From positions 1 to 64,000 of the forward strand of contig JBAZBK010000003.1 of assembly GCA_041671505.1 (NCBI GenBank): a DNA stretch of 64,000 nucleotides. The letters are read 5' to 3'. Positions 50,595 to 59,129 of this stretch are shown here, piece by piece. The stretch's first letter is position 1, and every line of letters begins with the position of its first letter. Position numbers and translations under genes: made by a program. The notes beneath the pieces were generated by a model, which was not told the origin of the DNA, searched no databases, and saw nothing but the letters and a program-made list of their open reading frames with translations. Source of the stretch: JACPDH01 sp041671505. GTDB lineage: Bacteria > Acidobacteriota > Thermoanaerobaculia > Gp7-AA8.

Positions 50595-51053
50595 ATGAAA
50601 GTCTCCGAATTGATGAATCCCAGAGTTGTCACAGTTGGCCCTAAAGCGCCGCTACGCAAGGTCATGCAACTCATGCTCCAGCATAAGCTAAACGATATTG
50701 TGGTCGTTGACAGCGACCAACGGCTGGCAGGCATCGTTACATACTCGGATCTGAGCCGTAGGTTGCTTCCCACTACGAAAGAACTGATGGAACACGAAGA
50801 GTACATTAGAACGCCCGCGTTAATGGCAGACCGCTTCCTTGAGATAACGGAAGTGGCAGTCGAGGAAATTATGACGAGAGACGTCATCACCGTCACACCA
50901 GAGGAGGATGCGCTGAAGGCCGGGGCGACGCTGACAGCCCGACGCCTCAAACAATTGCCGGTTGTCCAGGACGCAAAAGTGATCGGGATCATCAGCCATG
51001 CGGACATCGGTTGGGGCCTGATGATGCAGTATGGCGAACATATGTGGGGTTGA
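50595..51053 (+). CDS. Tandem CBS-domain protein
   Basis: 152 residues of two CBS motifs: VSELMNPRVVTVGPKAPLRKVMQLMLQHKLNDIVVVD with GIVTYSDLSRRLL, and VEEIMTRDVITVTPEEDALKAGATLTARRLKQLPVVQ with GIISHADI. CBS pairs bind adenosine nucleotides and regulate partner proteins. The gene is clearly less G+C-rich than neighbours with mixed third positions (for example AAGCTAAACGATATTGTG), suggesting recent transfer. It lies 211 bases before the P-type ATPase. Confidence 0.88.
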   Translation: MKVSELMNPRVVTVGPKAPLRKVMQLMLQHKLNDIVVVDSDQRLAGIVTYSDLSRRLLPTTKELMEHEEYIRTPALMADRFLEITEVAVEEIMTRDVITVTPEEDALKAGATLTARRLKQLPVVQDAKVIGIISHADIGWGLMMQYGEHMWG

Positions 51054-51264
51054 GGCTTGGCTACCCAAACGTAGCGGCCGGAGTTTCCACCCACCGAGTG
51101 AGCTCGTCGCTCACGAAGCTGCGGCTCCGAAGAAAGCGCCGAAGCCGTGTTCGCCGCCATCGCCACAGCGCCTTATAGCACTTCGATAGGTGCGAGCGCG
51201 GCGGGCGTATCCGCAAAGTGAGATTAGGCCGATTGCGACGATATCCACTGCAGGGCGTGACGCG

Positions 51265-54057
51265 ATGACCATTGCCTACCAGCAACCGAGTGAGGCCGTG
51301 CTGTCTGAGGTGGCGGGCAATCCGAAGATCGGATTGAGCACGGCAGAGGTAGCAAAGCGTCTCGCGAGCTACGGAAGAAACGAGTTGCAGGCAGAGAAAC
51401 GAACGCCTTCGTGGAAGAAGTTTCTCCGGCAGTTCAAGGACATCCTCGTCGTTCTGCTGCTCGTCGCAACACTGATCTCCGCGGTTCTCTGGATCGTCGA
51501 GCGCGAGTCCGCACTGCCCTACGAAGCTCTCGTCATCTTCGCCGTCGTGCTCCTCAATGCGGTTCTCGGTTACATCCAGGAAGCGCGAGCGGAATCCGCC
51601 GTAGCCGCACTGCGTCAGATGTCCGCGGCACATGCGCATGTCATCCGCGACGGCGAGCGGCAGAGCATCGAAGCCGTCCTGGTCGTGCCCGGCGACATCC
51701 TCGTCGTCGAGGAAGGCGACACGATTCCCGCTGACGCCCGAATCATTCATGCGACTGCGCTGCAGACCGCGGAAGGCGCGCTGACGGGCGAGAGTCTGCC
51801 CGTCTCCAAAGACCCGCGGACGATCGCCGGCGACGTAGCGTTGGGCGATCGCTTCAACATGCTGTTCAGTGGCACTTCCGTGACCTACGGCCTCGGAAGG
51901 GGAGTCGTCGTAGCGACGGGCATGCAGACGGAGATCGGCCGCATTGCCGGAATGCTCCACGCCACCCCGGTCGAGACGACGCCGTTGCAGAAAGAGCTCG
52001 ACCGCGTCGGCCGATTTCTCGTGATGATCGTGGTCGTCATCGCTGTCGTGATGATCACGACGATCATCGTCGTCCAGAACGTCCGCGGATTCTCCGCCAT
52101 CTTCGACGTTCTCATTCTCGGCGTCGCGCTCGCCGTCGCGGCGGTGCCCGAAGGTCTGCCTGCGATCGTGACCGCCGTGCTCTCGCTCGGGGTTCAGCGG
52201 GCCGCGAAACGGAATGCCATCGTGCGGCACCTCTCCGCCGTCGAGACGCTTGGGTCCGCGAACATCATCGCGTCGGACAAGACCGGCACACTCACGAAGA
52301 ACGAGATGACCGTGCGCGTCGTCGTCACTGCGAGCGGCCGCGTCGAGTTCGAAGGCACCGGTTACACCCCTGAGGGAACGGTGAGAGCAGACAGCGGACA
52401 GCCGATCGATGGCGCGTTCAGGACTGAGCTCGAGCGTGCGCTCGCTGCCGCCGATCGCGTCAATAACGCCGTGCTGCAGGAGCACGACGGCCGCTGGACG
52501 GTGCAGGGCGATCCGACGGAAGGTGCGCTCATCGTCGCGGCACGCAAAGCGGGCCTGAGCGCCGATGCACTCGGCGCGCGTTTCTCGCGGATCGCAGAGG
52601 TGCCCTTCTCCTCCGAGCGCAAGCTGATGAGCACCATCCACAGCGACGTCGAGCGGCAGGAGCGCGTCATCACGTTCACGAAAGGTGCGCCGGACATTCT
52701 CCTTGCGCGATGTACGAGAGAGCTCGTCGGAGAACAACCACAACCTCTCTCCGCCGAACGCCGGGCGGCGATTGCAACGACGATCGAAGAGCTGGCGGCA
52801 GAAGCGCTCCGAACCCTCGGGATTGCCTACCGATCGCTGCCGAAGGAGGCGTTCGACGCGACACAGGTCGATGACAGCGTCGAAGAGGACATGGTCTTCC
52901 TCGGTCTGATCGGAATGATCGATCCGCCACGCGACGAAGCGAAGGATGCCGTCGCGCGTACACGCTCGGCGGGAATCCGGCCGATCATGATCACCGGTGA
53001 TCATCCCATCACGGCGGCGGTGATCGCGAGAGAACTCGGCATCGCTGATGACGCGCGCGCAATCGCCGGCTCGGAGATTGAGTCCATGGACGACGCCGCA
53101 CTCGATCGGACGGTGAGGGAAGCGTCGGTCTACGCTCGGGTGAATCCGGAACACAAGCTGCGTATCGTGCAGGCGCTCCAGCGTGGCGGCGCGATCGTGG
53201 CGATGACCGGCGACGGTATGAACGATTCGCCGGCGCTCAAGACGGCCGACATCGGCATCGCCATGGGTATCACCGGAACCGACGTCTCGAAAGAGGCGGC
53301 GGACATGATCCTCGCCGACGATAACTTCGCGACGATCGTCGCCGCGGTCGAAGAAGGGCGGGCGATCTACTCCAACATCCGCAAGTTCCTTCGGTACCTG
53401 CTGGCGTCCAACATCGGAGAGGTGATCACGATGTTCTTCGGCGTCGTCTTCGCCGATGCGATCGGATTGAAAGCGGCGGAGGGCGCATTCGTCCTTCCGC
53501 TGCTCGCGACGCAGCTTCTCTGGATCAATCTGGTCACAGACGGCGCTCCCGCTCTCGCCCTCGGCATCGATCCTCCGCTGCCCGGTCTGATGGCGGTCCC
53601 GCCGCGACCGCGCGGTGAATCCGTCATCACGCGACGCATGTGGGGAGGAATCTTCTTCGCAGGCGTGATCATCGCGGCCGGAACGCTCGTCGTGCTGCAC
53701 GTCAGCATGCCTGGCGGCCTTCGTTACGCGCAGACGATGGCTTTTACGACGCTCGTGTTCTTCTCCCTGTTTCAGATCTTCAACGCGCGCTCGGACGATC
53801 GTAGCGCCCTCATCGGAATGTTCGCGAACAGGTGGCTCTGGCTTGCAATCCTGTTGTCGCTGAGCCTCCAGGTCGTCGTCGTCTACACGCCGTTCCTCCA
53901 GCAGGCTTTCTCTACGACGAATCTGTCGTTCAACGACTGGCTCCTCTGCGCCGCTGTTGCGAGCTCGGTTTTGTGGCTGCGCGAGCTGACCAAGGTCGTG
54001 TTTCGATGGAGGGCCCGCCGCAGCTACAAGGCGCCTTTCCAGGCGGCGGGGCATTAG
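51265..54057 (+). CDS. Calcium-type (P2A) cation-transporting P-type ATPase
   Basis: 930 residues with N-terminal cation-ATPase domain, TGES in the actuator domain, PEGLPAI in M4 (Pro295/Glu296), the phosphorylated Asp338 in DKTGTLT, KGAPDILL in the nucleotide domain, TGDGMNDSPAL (about 648-658) and six C-terminal helices. PEGLPA with the overall order is that of SERCA/PMA1-type calcium or manganese/sodium exporters. ATG 51265 is chosen; upstream codons lack domain character. The 211 bases before it show no clear promoter. Confidence 0.9.
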   Translation: MTIAYQQPSEAVLSEVAGNPKIGLSTAEVAKRLASYGRNELQAEKRTPSWKKFLRQFKDILVVLLLVATLISAVLWIVERESALPYEALVIFAVVLLNAVLGYIQEARAESAVAALRQMSAAHAHVIRDGERQSIEAVLVVPGDILVVEEGDTIPADARIIHATALQTAEGALTGESLPVSKDPRTIAGDVALGDRFNMLFSGTSVTYGLGRGVVVATGMQTEIGRIAGMLHATPVETTPLQKELDRVGRFLVMIVVVIAVVMITTIIVVQNVRGFSAIFDVLILGVALAVAAVPEGLPAIVTAVLSLGVQRAAKRNAIVRHLSAVETLGSANIIASDKTGTLTKNEMTVRVVVTASGRVEFEGTGYTPEGTVRADSGQPIDGAFRTELERALAAADRVNNAVLQEHDGRWTVQGDPTEGALIVAARKAGLSADALGARFSRIAEVPFSSERKLMSTIHSDVERQERVITFTKGAPDILLARCTRELVGEQPQPLSAERRAAIATTIEELAAEALRTLGIAYRSLPKEAFDATQVDDSVEEDMVFLGLIGMIDPPRDEAKDAVARTRSAGIRPIMITGDHPITAAVIARELGIADDARAIAGSEIESMDDAALDRTVREASVYARVNPEHKLRIVQALQRGGAIVAMTGDGMNDSPALKTADIGIAMGITGTDVSKEAADMILADDNFATIVAAVEEGRAIYSNIRKFLRYLLASNIGEVITMFFGVVFADAIGLKAAEGAFVLPLLATQLLWINLVTDGAPALALGIDPPLPGLMAVPPRPRGESVITRRMWGGIFFAGVIIAAGTLVVLHVSMPGGLRYAQTMAFTTLVFFSLFQIFNARSDDRSALIGMFANRWLWLAILLSLSLQVVVVYTPFLQQAFSTTNLSFNDWLLCAAVASSVLWLRELTKVVFRWRARRSYKAPFQAAGH

Positions 54058-54068
54058 TGTAGTGATTC

Positions 54069-54422
54069 AATTGCTTCTTGCTCTATTCAACGCAACGCGA
54101 GCCCGCCCGACCTTTTCGATGATCTTGTCCGCCTCCGCGGACCATACGAAGGGGCGAGGATCGCGGTTGTGCGCGTCGATGTAGTCGTGGATTGCCTGGC
54201 GTACTCAGCGACCGATGAAAAGGAGCCACGCCGAATGCGCTTGGTCGAGAGATCGCGAAAGAAGCGCTCGATGATGTTGAGCCACGACGCGCTGGTCGGC
54301 GTGAGGTGCACATGGAACCGTGGGTGCCGTTCCAGCCAGCGCAAGGCCTTCGGATGTTTGTGGGTCGCGTAGTTGTCGGCGATGAGGTGGACGTCGAACG
54401 CCGGTGCCGTCCTTCCAACCAA
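54069..54422 (-). pseudogene. IS630-family transposase remnant (C-terminal part, frameshifted)
   Basis: Reads DVHLIADNYATHKHPKALRW (second Asp of the DDE set) and TPTSASWLNIIERFFRDLSTK (Glu) before a frameshift near 54198. The downstream frame continues AIHDYIDAHNRDPRPFVWS and ends IIEKVGRARVALNRARSN-stop at 54069. The N-terminal half is absent. The remnant stops exactly where homology to 47751 begins (54409). Confidence 0.85.
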
Positions 54423-54463
54423 TGGAGTCGCGAGCCGTCGATTAGTGACAACCGCCGGGACGG

Positions 54464-54490
54464 TGTCACCAATCGGACGTCGCAGACTCT
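54464..54490 (+). promoter_or_regulatory. ECF-type promoter of the DoxX-folE operon
   Basis: TGTCACC (54464-54470), 16 bases, CTCT (54487-54490), preceded by AGA. Predicted start near 54497 is followed by GCGGAGG and ATG 54512. It is the intact counterpart of the rightward promoter at 47806. Confidence 0.72.
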
Positions 54491-54511
54491 CTTATCGCGG
54501 AGGTAGAACTT

Positions 54512-54928
54512 ATGAATGAATCGCTAATCAAGCCGTACTGGGCGCTCCGCATCGGGCTGGGCGCGAGCGCATTCCTCGCAGGCCTCGACAAATTTTTCAA
54601 CATCCTCGCGCAGTGGGACATGTATCTCGGCCCGATCGCCGGATCGGTGATTCCGGTCGACCCGGCGCTGCTCATGCGTGTTTTCGGCGTCGTCGAGATG
54701 GCAGTCGGAGCCACCATTCTGTTCGGCGCGACGCAGGTCGGCGCCTGGGTCGCCTCGGCATGGCTTCTCGTCATCGCCGCGAACCTAGTCACGACAGGAA
54801 GCTTCTACGACGTCGCGGTACGCGACGTGAACATGGCGATCGCGGCGATTGCGCTTGCACGCCTCGATGCGTTGCGCGTTTCGGTGCGCGAGCCGCTCGC
54901 CATCAGACCATCAACCCAGACCACTTGA
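54512..54928 (+). CDS. DoxX-like membrane protein
   Basis: 138 residues with four hydrophobic helices (about 9-27, 40-60, 62-95, 105-122) including GLGASAFLAGLDKFFNI and VFGVVEMAVGATILFGA, the DoxX/DoxD pattern. DoxX proteins take part in membrane redox stress responses (for example with SodA and SseA in mycobacteria). Leads an operon with the exported protein and folE, under a TGTCACC promoter. A pseudogene copy exists at 47835. Confidence 0.83.
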   Translation: MNESLIKPYWALRIGLGASAFLAGLDKFFNILAQWDMYLGPIAGSVIPVDPALLMRVFGVVEMAVGATILFGATQVGAWVASAWLLVIAANLVTTGSFYDVAVRDVNMAIAAIALARLDALRVSVREPLAIRPSTQTT

Positions 54929-54954
54929 CCAGACAGACGAAAGGCTCGGAGAGT

Positions 54955-55293
54955 ATGACGAAGATCATCGCACGACTGATGCTGCTCGCAGCCCTGCTGT
55001 TGCCGGCGGTCGCATGGGCCGAGACATGGGAGCGGGCTGCGCTCATCGATACGCTCTGCAAAGCAAGGTTCGAAGGGAAGACCGACGAGCACACCACCGC
55101 CTGCGCACTCCAATGCGCGAAGGGAGGCTACGGAATCGTCGTCGACGGGGCCTTCCTGCCGTTCGACGAACACGGGAACGAGCTCACGCTCGCGGCGCTG
55201 AAGGCGACGCGAAAGAAGGACTCGCTTCGCGTGACCGTAGAAGGAGCGCTCGAGAAAGGGACGATTCGCGTCTCGAAGCTCTCGATCGACTGA
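54955..55293 (+). CDS. Small exported cysteine-containing protein
   Basis: 112 residues with a signal peptide (MTKIIARLMLLAALLLPAVAWA). The mature part has CKARFEGKTDEHTTACALQCAKGGYGIVVDGAF, with three Cys, and a C-terminal region VTVEGALEKGTIRVSKLSID. Such short proteins with H-x3-C-x3-C are common secreted hypotheticals next to DoxX and may bind metal or be redox active. Located between DoxX and folE; absent from the decayed copy. Confidence 0.75.
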   Translation: MTKIIARLMLLAALLLPAVAWAETWERAALIDTLCKARFEGKTDEHTTACALQCAKGGYGIVVDGAFLPFDEHGNELTLAALKATRKKDSLRVTVEGALEKGTIRVSKLSID

Positions 55294-55297
55294 GGAG

Positions 55298-55891
55298 ATG
55301 ACCATGAGTGAACTACGTGCACTTGGACCTCCTCGCGTTGCATCAGCCGATGCCGAGCGCGCCGTCGCGACGCTTCTCGAGTATGTCGGCGAAGATCCGT
55401 CTCGCGACGGGCTCCGCGACACCCCCGCGCGCGTCGTTCGTTCGTTGAGGGAGCTGACCTCAGGCTATGACTCCGATCCCTCGGCTATCCTGTCTCGCAC
55501 CTTCGAGGAGTCGAGCGACGAGCTGATCCTGCTGCGAGGGATCGAGTTTCACTCGACCTGCGAGCACCATCTGCTCCCGTTTCATGGAACCGTGACCGTC
55601 GGCTACCTGCCTGGGCGAGTCGTCGGCATCAGCAAGCTCGCGCGCCTGGTCGACTGCTTTGCACGAAGGCTGCAGATTCAGGAGCGCTTGACCAACCAGA
55701 TCGCCCACGCGATCGAAACCCATCTCGAGGCAAGAGGAACCGGAGTCGTCGTCTCGGCACGGCATCTCTGCATGGCATGCCGCGGCGTGCGGAAGGAGTC
55801 GACCGTCATGGTCACCTCCGCGATGCTCGGCGGGCTGCGCACGGATGCCGCGTCGCGTGCCGAGTTTCTCCGCCTTGCGTCGCTATCGTGA
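55298..55891 (+). CDS. folE: GTP cyclohydrolase I
   Basis: 197 residues (195 if ATG 55304 is used, which has better spacing to GGAG). Typical FolE: GLRDTPARVVRSLRELTSGY, the zinc site CEHHLLPF with Cys in CMACRGV, KLARLVDCFARRLQIQERLTNQIA. It makes dihydroneopterin triphosphate for tetrahydrofolate or pterin cofactors. Membership in an ECF-controlled DoxX operon suggests a stress-induced paralogue rather than the housekeeping enzyme. A truncated copy lies at about 48075-48165. Confidence 0.92.
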   Translation: MTMSELRALGPPRVASADAERAVATLLEYVGEDPSRDGLRDTPARVVRSLRELTSGYDSDPSAILSRTFEESSDELILLRGIEFHSTCEHHLLPFHGTVTVGYLPGRVVGISKLARLVDCFARRLQIQERLTNQIAHAIETHLEARGTGVVVSARHLCMACRGVRKESTVMVTSAMLGGLRTDAASRAEFLRLASLS

Positions 55892-55903
55892 AGGAGAAGA
55901 CCA

Positions 55904-56749
55904 ATGAGATCGAATGAATGCAGAGGTCTCGGGCCTCTGTCCGTGCTCATATTGTCCCTGGCCCTGCCGGCCGCGGCGATCGAGAGCGTCTATGTGATTC
56001 CTGCCGCCGCCCACAGTCGCGGCGCTCACGGAACCGAGTGGATGACCGACCTCGTGCTCCAGAACCCAGGTGATTCCGCGATCACCGTCGACATTGCGCT
56101 AGTGAGAAGCGGAGAGCCCGCCGAGGGCGCGGGGGCATTCGAGCCGCTCGCGGTCGTGGCTGTTGCTCCCGGAGAGACGCTTCTTCTCGAAGACCTGCTC
56201 GGAGACAATCTGCCCGATGAGGCGACCGGAGCGCTAATCCTCAGCGGTACGGCCCCATTTACGGCCACGAGCCGCACCTACGTCGAGCAGCCCGACGGAA
56301 CGCGAGGCGCGGCGATTCACGTCGCCCGCGTTTTCGTGGACGAAAGCTCGCCGCTCGCGGCGCTGCCGGGGGTACGGGTCGATGGCCGCTACCGAACGAA
56401 TGTCGGAGTCTTCGCGATGGCCGATGGTGACCGGCCGCTCGAGATTGAAGTCAGTGTTGGAGGCGCGGTCGTGCAGCGGATCGTCACTCCGCCCGGAGAG
56501 GTCGTGCACTCGCAGTTTTCGATCGCGCCATCCGGAGGCAACGCCACCGCGACGGTCGAGGTCCGAATCACCGGAGGGCGCGGAATCGCGACCGCGTACG
56601 CATCGGTCGTCGACAACGGGAGTGGCGATGCGACCGTGATCGAGCCGTTTGCCCTCGAGTCCGCGCCGAAGTCGAACGATGCGCGGATCACCGCAGCGGA
56701 GCGAATTCGATGGATGTTAGGTCAGGCGGAACTCGGAGGTGAGCGATGA
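55904..56749 (+). CDS. Secreted beta-sandwich protein of unknown function
   Basis: 281 residues. Signal peptide (SVLILSLALPAAAIES), then a beta-rich body with VYVIPAAAHSRGAHGTEWMTDLVLQNPGDS and TLLLEDLLG, TATSRTYVEQPDGTRG, TNVGVFAM. Proteins of this type are frequent exported proteins in Acidobacteria-like genomes; no catalytic motif seen. It starts 12 bases after folE and its stop overlaps the cytochrome ATG (ATGA), so it probably extends the ECF operon. Confidence 0.75.
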   Translation: MRSNECRGLGPLSVLILSLALPAAAIESVYVIPAAAHSRGAHGTEWMTDLVLQNPGDSAITVDIALVRSGEPAEGAGAFEPLAVVAVAPGETLLLEDLLGDNLPDEATGALILSGTAPFTATSRTYVEQPDGTRGAAIHVARVFVDESSPLAALPGVRVDGRYRTNVGVFAMADGDRPLEIEVSVGGAVVQRIVTPPGEVVHSQFSIAPSGGNATATVEVRITGGRGIATAYASVVDNGSGDATVIEPFALESAPKSNDARITAAERIRWMLGQAELGGER

Positions 56750-58092
56750 GAAACCAGCGACTCTTTCTACGTGGATTGTTGGCCGGCCTGCTTACCGGGC
56801 TCGGCCTCCTCTGGGCCGGGCTGTCGACCGAAGCAGGGCTGGGTGACCGGCTGAGCCAACGGATGCTCGATGCGAGAGTCGAGCGAGACGCGAGCAACAT
56901 GCTCACGCGGGGGAGAGAGAGCTTTCGCAACGACACGTTTGGCGACGAGTCGTTCTGGAGCGGCCGTCTTCGGCTGCACGAGGCGATCGCTGGAGAGGCC
57001 AACGGAGGCGTCGGGCCTGGCGTGAGTCCCGCGACGGCGCTCGCAGTCGGACTGAAGGTCGATGCCGAGGCGCTGCCCGACGCCCTGAAGGCGAAGATCG
57101 CTCGGGGCGAGGTTGACCTCCAATCACCCGCGACCACAATCGCCCTGTTATCGCTCGATGCGGTCGTGGGCGTGAAGGGAACCGTCGGTGAAGACGGAAG
57201 GCTCGAGGCCGTCGGCATCACGTGTGCCGCGTGCCATTCGACCGTCGACGATAGCTTCGCTCCGGGAATCGGGCGCAGGCTCGACGGCTGGGCCAATCGA
57301 GACCTCAACGTCGGCGCGATCATAGGCCTCGCACCCGACCTCACCGCCTTCACCTCGCACCTCGGAGCCGACGACGCAACCGTGCGTCAGGTGCTCGCGA
57401 GCTGGGGGCCGGGAAAGTTCGACGCCGCGCTGCTCCTCGACGGAAAGGCGTTTCGGCCGGACGGAAAGTCGGGAGCGACGCTGATCCCGCCGGCGTACGG
57501 GCTCGCGGGTGTGAATCTCCATACCTCGACCGGCTGGGGTTCGGTGACTCATTGGAATGCGTTCGTCGCGAATCTCGAGATGAACGGCAAGGGGAACTTC
57601 TACGACCCGAGGCTCGACGATCCCGTGAAGTTTCCGCTCGCGGCGCGGAGCCGGATGGGCCACGTGCGGACCGATGACGATCGCGTCACGCCCGCGCTGG
57701 CGGACCTTCAGTTCTATCAGCTCGCGCTCGCGGCTCCACGACCGCCTCAGGGCTCCTTCGACGAAGCGGCGGCGGGTCGAGGCGAGGTACTGTTCGCCGG
57801 CAAAGCCGACTGTGCACGCTGCCACGTCGCCCCGATCTACACCGATCCCGGTTGGAACATGCATCGTGCGGACGAGATCGGCATCGATGACTTCCAGTCG
57901 AGCCGTGCGCCCGACGACGCATATCGCACGACGCCCCTTCGCGGGCTTTGGGCGCATCAGAAGGGGGGCTTCTACCACGACGGTCGATTCGCGACGCTCG
58001 ATGATGTCGTGAACCACTACGACACGTTCTTTCGGCTCAATCTCGCTGAGAGTGAGAAGCGAGACCTCGTTGAGTTCCTGAAGTCGCTGTAG
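56746..58092 (+). CDS. Diheme c-type cytochrome (peroxidase-like)
   Basis: 448 residues. N-terminal hydrophobic anchor or signal (LFLRGLLAGLLTGLGLLWAGL), haem motifs CAACH (in ITCAACHSTV) and CARCH (KADCARCHVAP), and PLRGLWAHQKGGFYHDGRFATLDDVVNHY near the end, the C-terminal block of MauG/CcpA-type diheme cytochromes. A periplasmic redox or peroxidase role is likely. Co-transcribed with the secreted protein before it; a strong terminator follows. Confidence 0.87.
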   Translation: MRNQRLFLRGLLAGLLTGLGLLWAGLSTEAGLGDRLSQRMLDARVERDASNMLTRGRESFRNDTFGDESFWSGRLRLHEAIAGEANGGVGPGVSPATALAVGLKVDAEALPDALKAKIARGEVDLQSPATTIALLSLDAVVGVKGTVGEDGRLEAVGITCAACHSTVDDSFAPGIGRRLDGWANRDLNVGAIIGLAPDLTAFTSHLGADDATVRQVLASWGPGKFDAALLLDGKAFRPDGKSGATLIPPAYGLAGVNLHTSTGWGSVTHWNAFVANLEMNGKGNFYDPRLDDPVKFPLAARSRMGHVRTDDDRVTPALADLQFYQLALAAPRPPQGSFDEAAAGRGEVLFAGKADCARCHVAPIYTDPGWNMHRADEIGIDDFQSSRAPDDAYRTTPLRGLWAHQKGGFYHDGRFATLDDVVNHYDTFFRLNLAESEKRDLVEFLKSL

Positions 58093-58113
58093 AAAACGCG
58101 CGAGCGTTGCGCC

Positions 58114-58150
58114 GCGGAGGGAGATCGATCCTCGGTCTCCCTCCGCTTTT
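58114..58150 (+). terminator. Intrinsic terminator after the cytochrome gene
   Basis: GCGGAGGGAGA (58114-58124) and TCTCCCTCCGC (58136-58146) form a perfect 11-bp stem followed by TTTTC, 21 bases after the stop. Confidence 0.88.
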
Positions 58151-58336
58151 CTGCCAGGGACGGGGGCTGGACGGCAGGAGCGGTACATCCCAGTATGTGC
58201 GTCCGCGAGGTCCGGTTGCGTTACGACGATCTGGGGGCTGCGGACAGCCCCTTGATCGCGCAAGCGAAGATCTGGAGATCGAATTGGACCTACGTTCGGC
58301 AATGACCGTCCACGATGTCGAAGGCGAGCTCCTCGG

Positions 58337-58750
58337 TCAGAGCTCGTAGTCTCCTTCCGCCTCTGGCTGGTAGACGATCTCCTCGATGCGCAGGCGGCGT
58401 CTCCCGCCCGGCACCTGCCATTCGATCGTGTCCCCCGCCCTGTAGCCGAGAAGCGCGGTACCGAGAGGGGCGACGATCGAAATCTTCCCGTTCGCGTAGT
58501 TGGCCTCGTGCGGATAGACGATGGCGTACACCAGCTCGCGTCGGTCGTCGAGATCGGTCACGCGCACGAGCGAGTGCATCGTGACGACGTCCGGGGGGAC
58601 CTGGCTCGGCACGATCACCGTCGCGCGTTCCAATTCGTAACGCAAGTCGTCCAGGTGCTCGCGGTCCTCGCCGCTGGTGTCGATACCGCCGAGAAGAGTC
58701 GAGAGACGATGCTTGTCGCGTTCGGTGACGCAGATTTTTCCGTCAAACAT
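58337..58750 (-). CDS. Rnk/GreA-GreB C-terminal domain protein (paralogue 3)
   Basis: 137 residues: TERDKHRLSTLLGGIDTSGEDREHLDDLRYELERATV as coiled coil and VVTMHSLVRVTDLDD, AIVYPHEANYANGKISIVAPLGTALLGYRAGD as FKBP-like domain. Closest in layout to the 48199 protein. ATG 58750 after AAAGGAGCATTCCC. Its neighbours are the cytochrome operon (convergent) and an empty spacer. Confidence 0.87.
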   Translation of the reverse strand: MFDGKICVTERDKHRLSTLLGGIDTSGEDREHLDDLRYELERATVIVPSQVPPDVVTMHSLVRVTDLDDRRELVYAIVYPHEANYANGKISIVAPLGTALLGYRAGDTIEWQVPGGRRRLRIEEIVYQPEAEGDYEL

Positions 58751-59129
58751 GGGAATGCTCCTTTCGCACGGCGGTTCGGCCGCGCGTGCGTGGTCAGGCG
58801 TCCGGCAGTGCGTGCCGGGCGGAATCAGAGAGTGTGTGTGGCGCCGAAGGTCAGGCGGGCCTTATCGCACTGACGCGACATGGCCCGCACACCCCGGCGT
58901 GACGCGGGTGCGGAAGAGGCGGCGGGGGAGGCGGATGGCGATAGTCATCGTCGTCTACTCGTAAAGTCCAAACACTGCGCGTCGCGGAAGGCTTCCCGCG
59001 AGCGCAGGATCGACGACGAAAGGCAACGGGGCCGTCCATTTCTTCTCATCGGGATCTCGAGTGGCTCGTGGAATGCCGTCGTGTGCTCGGTCGGGAGCGT
59101 GCGGCGCCTACGACGATATCGGCGCTACT
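58751..59129. other. 379-base spacer without a gene
   Basis: One bulged dyad (TCGCGGAAG / CTTCCCGCGA near 58984-59003) is present. An approximate -24/-12 match (TGGCTCGTGGAATGCC, 59067) lacks the TTGC. No gene identified. Confidence 0.4.

Noticed and set aside
51061..54054. A 997-codon open frame on the minus strand
   Set aside because: It is exactly antisense to the P-type ATPase, whose motifs are all present. Its His/Arg/Asp-rich wording is typical of a reverse-strand shadow in GC-rich DNA.
59067..59082. A sigma54-like match TGGCTCGTGGAATGCC
   Set aside because: The -12 element lacks TTGC and the downstream rightward strand has no gene.
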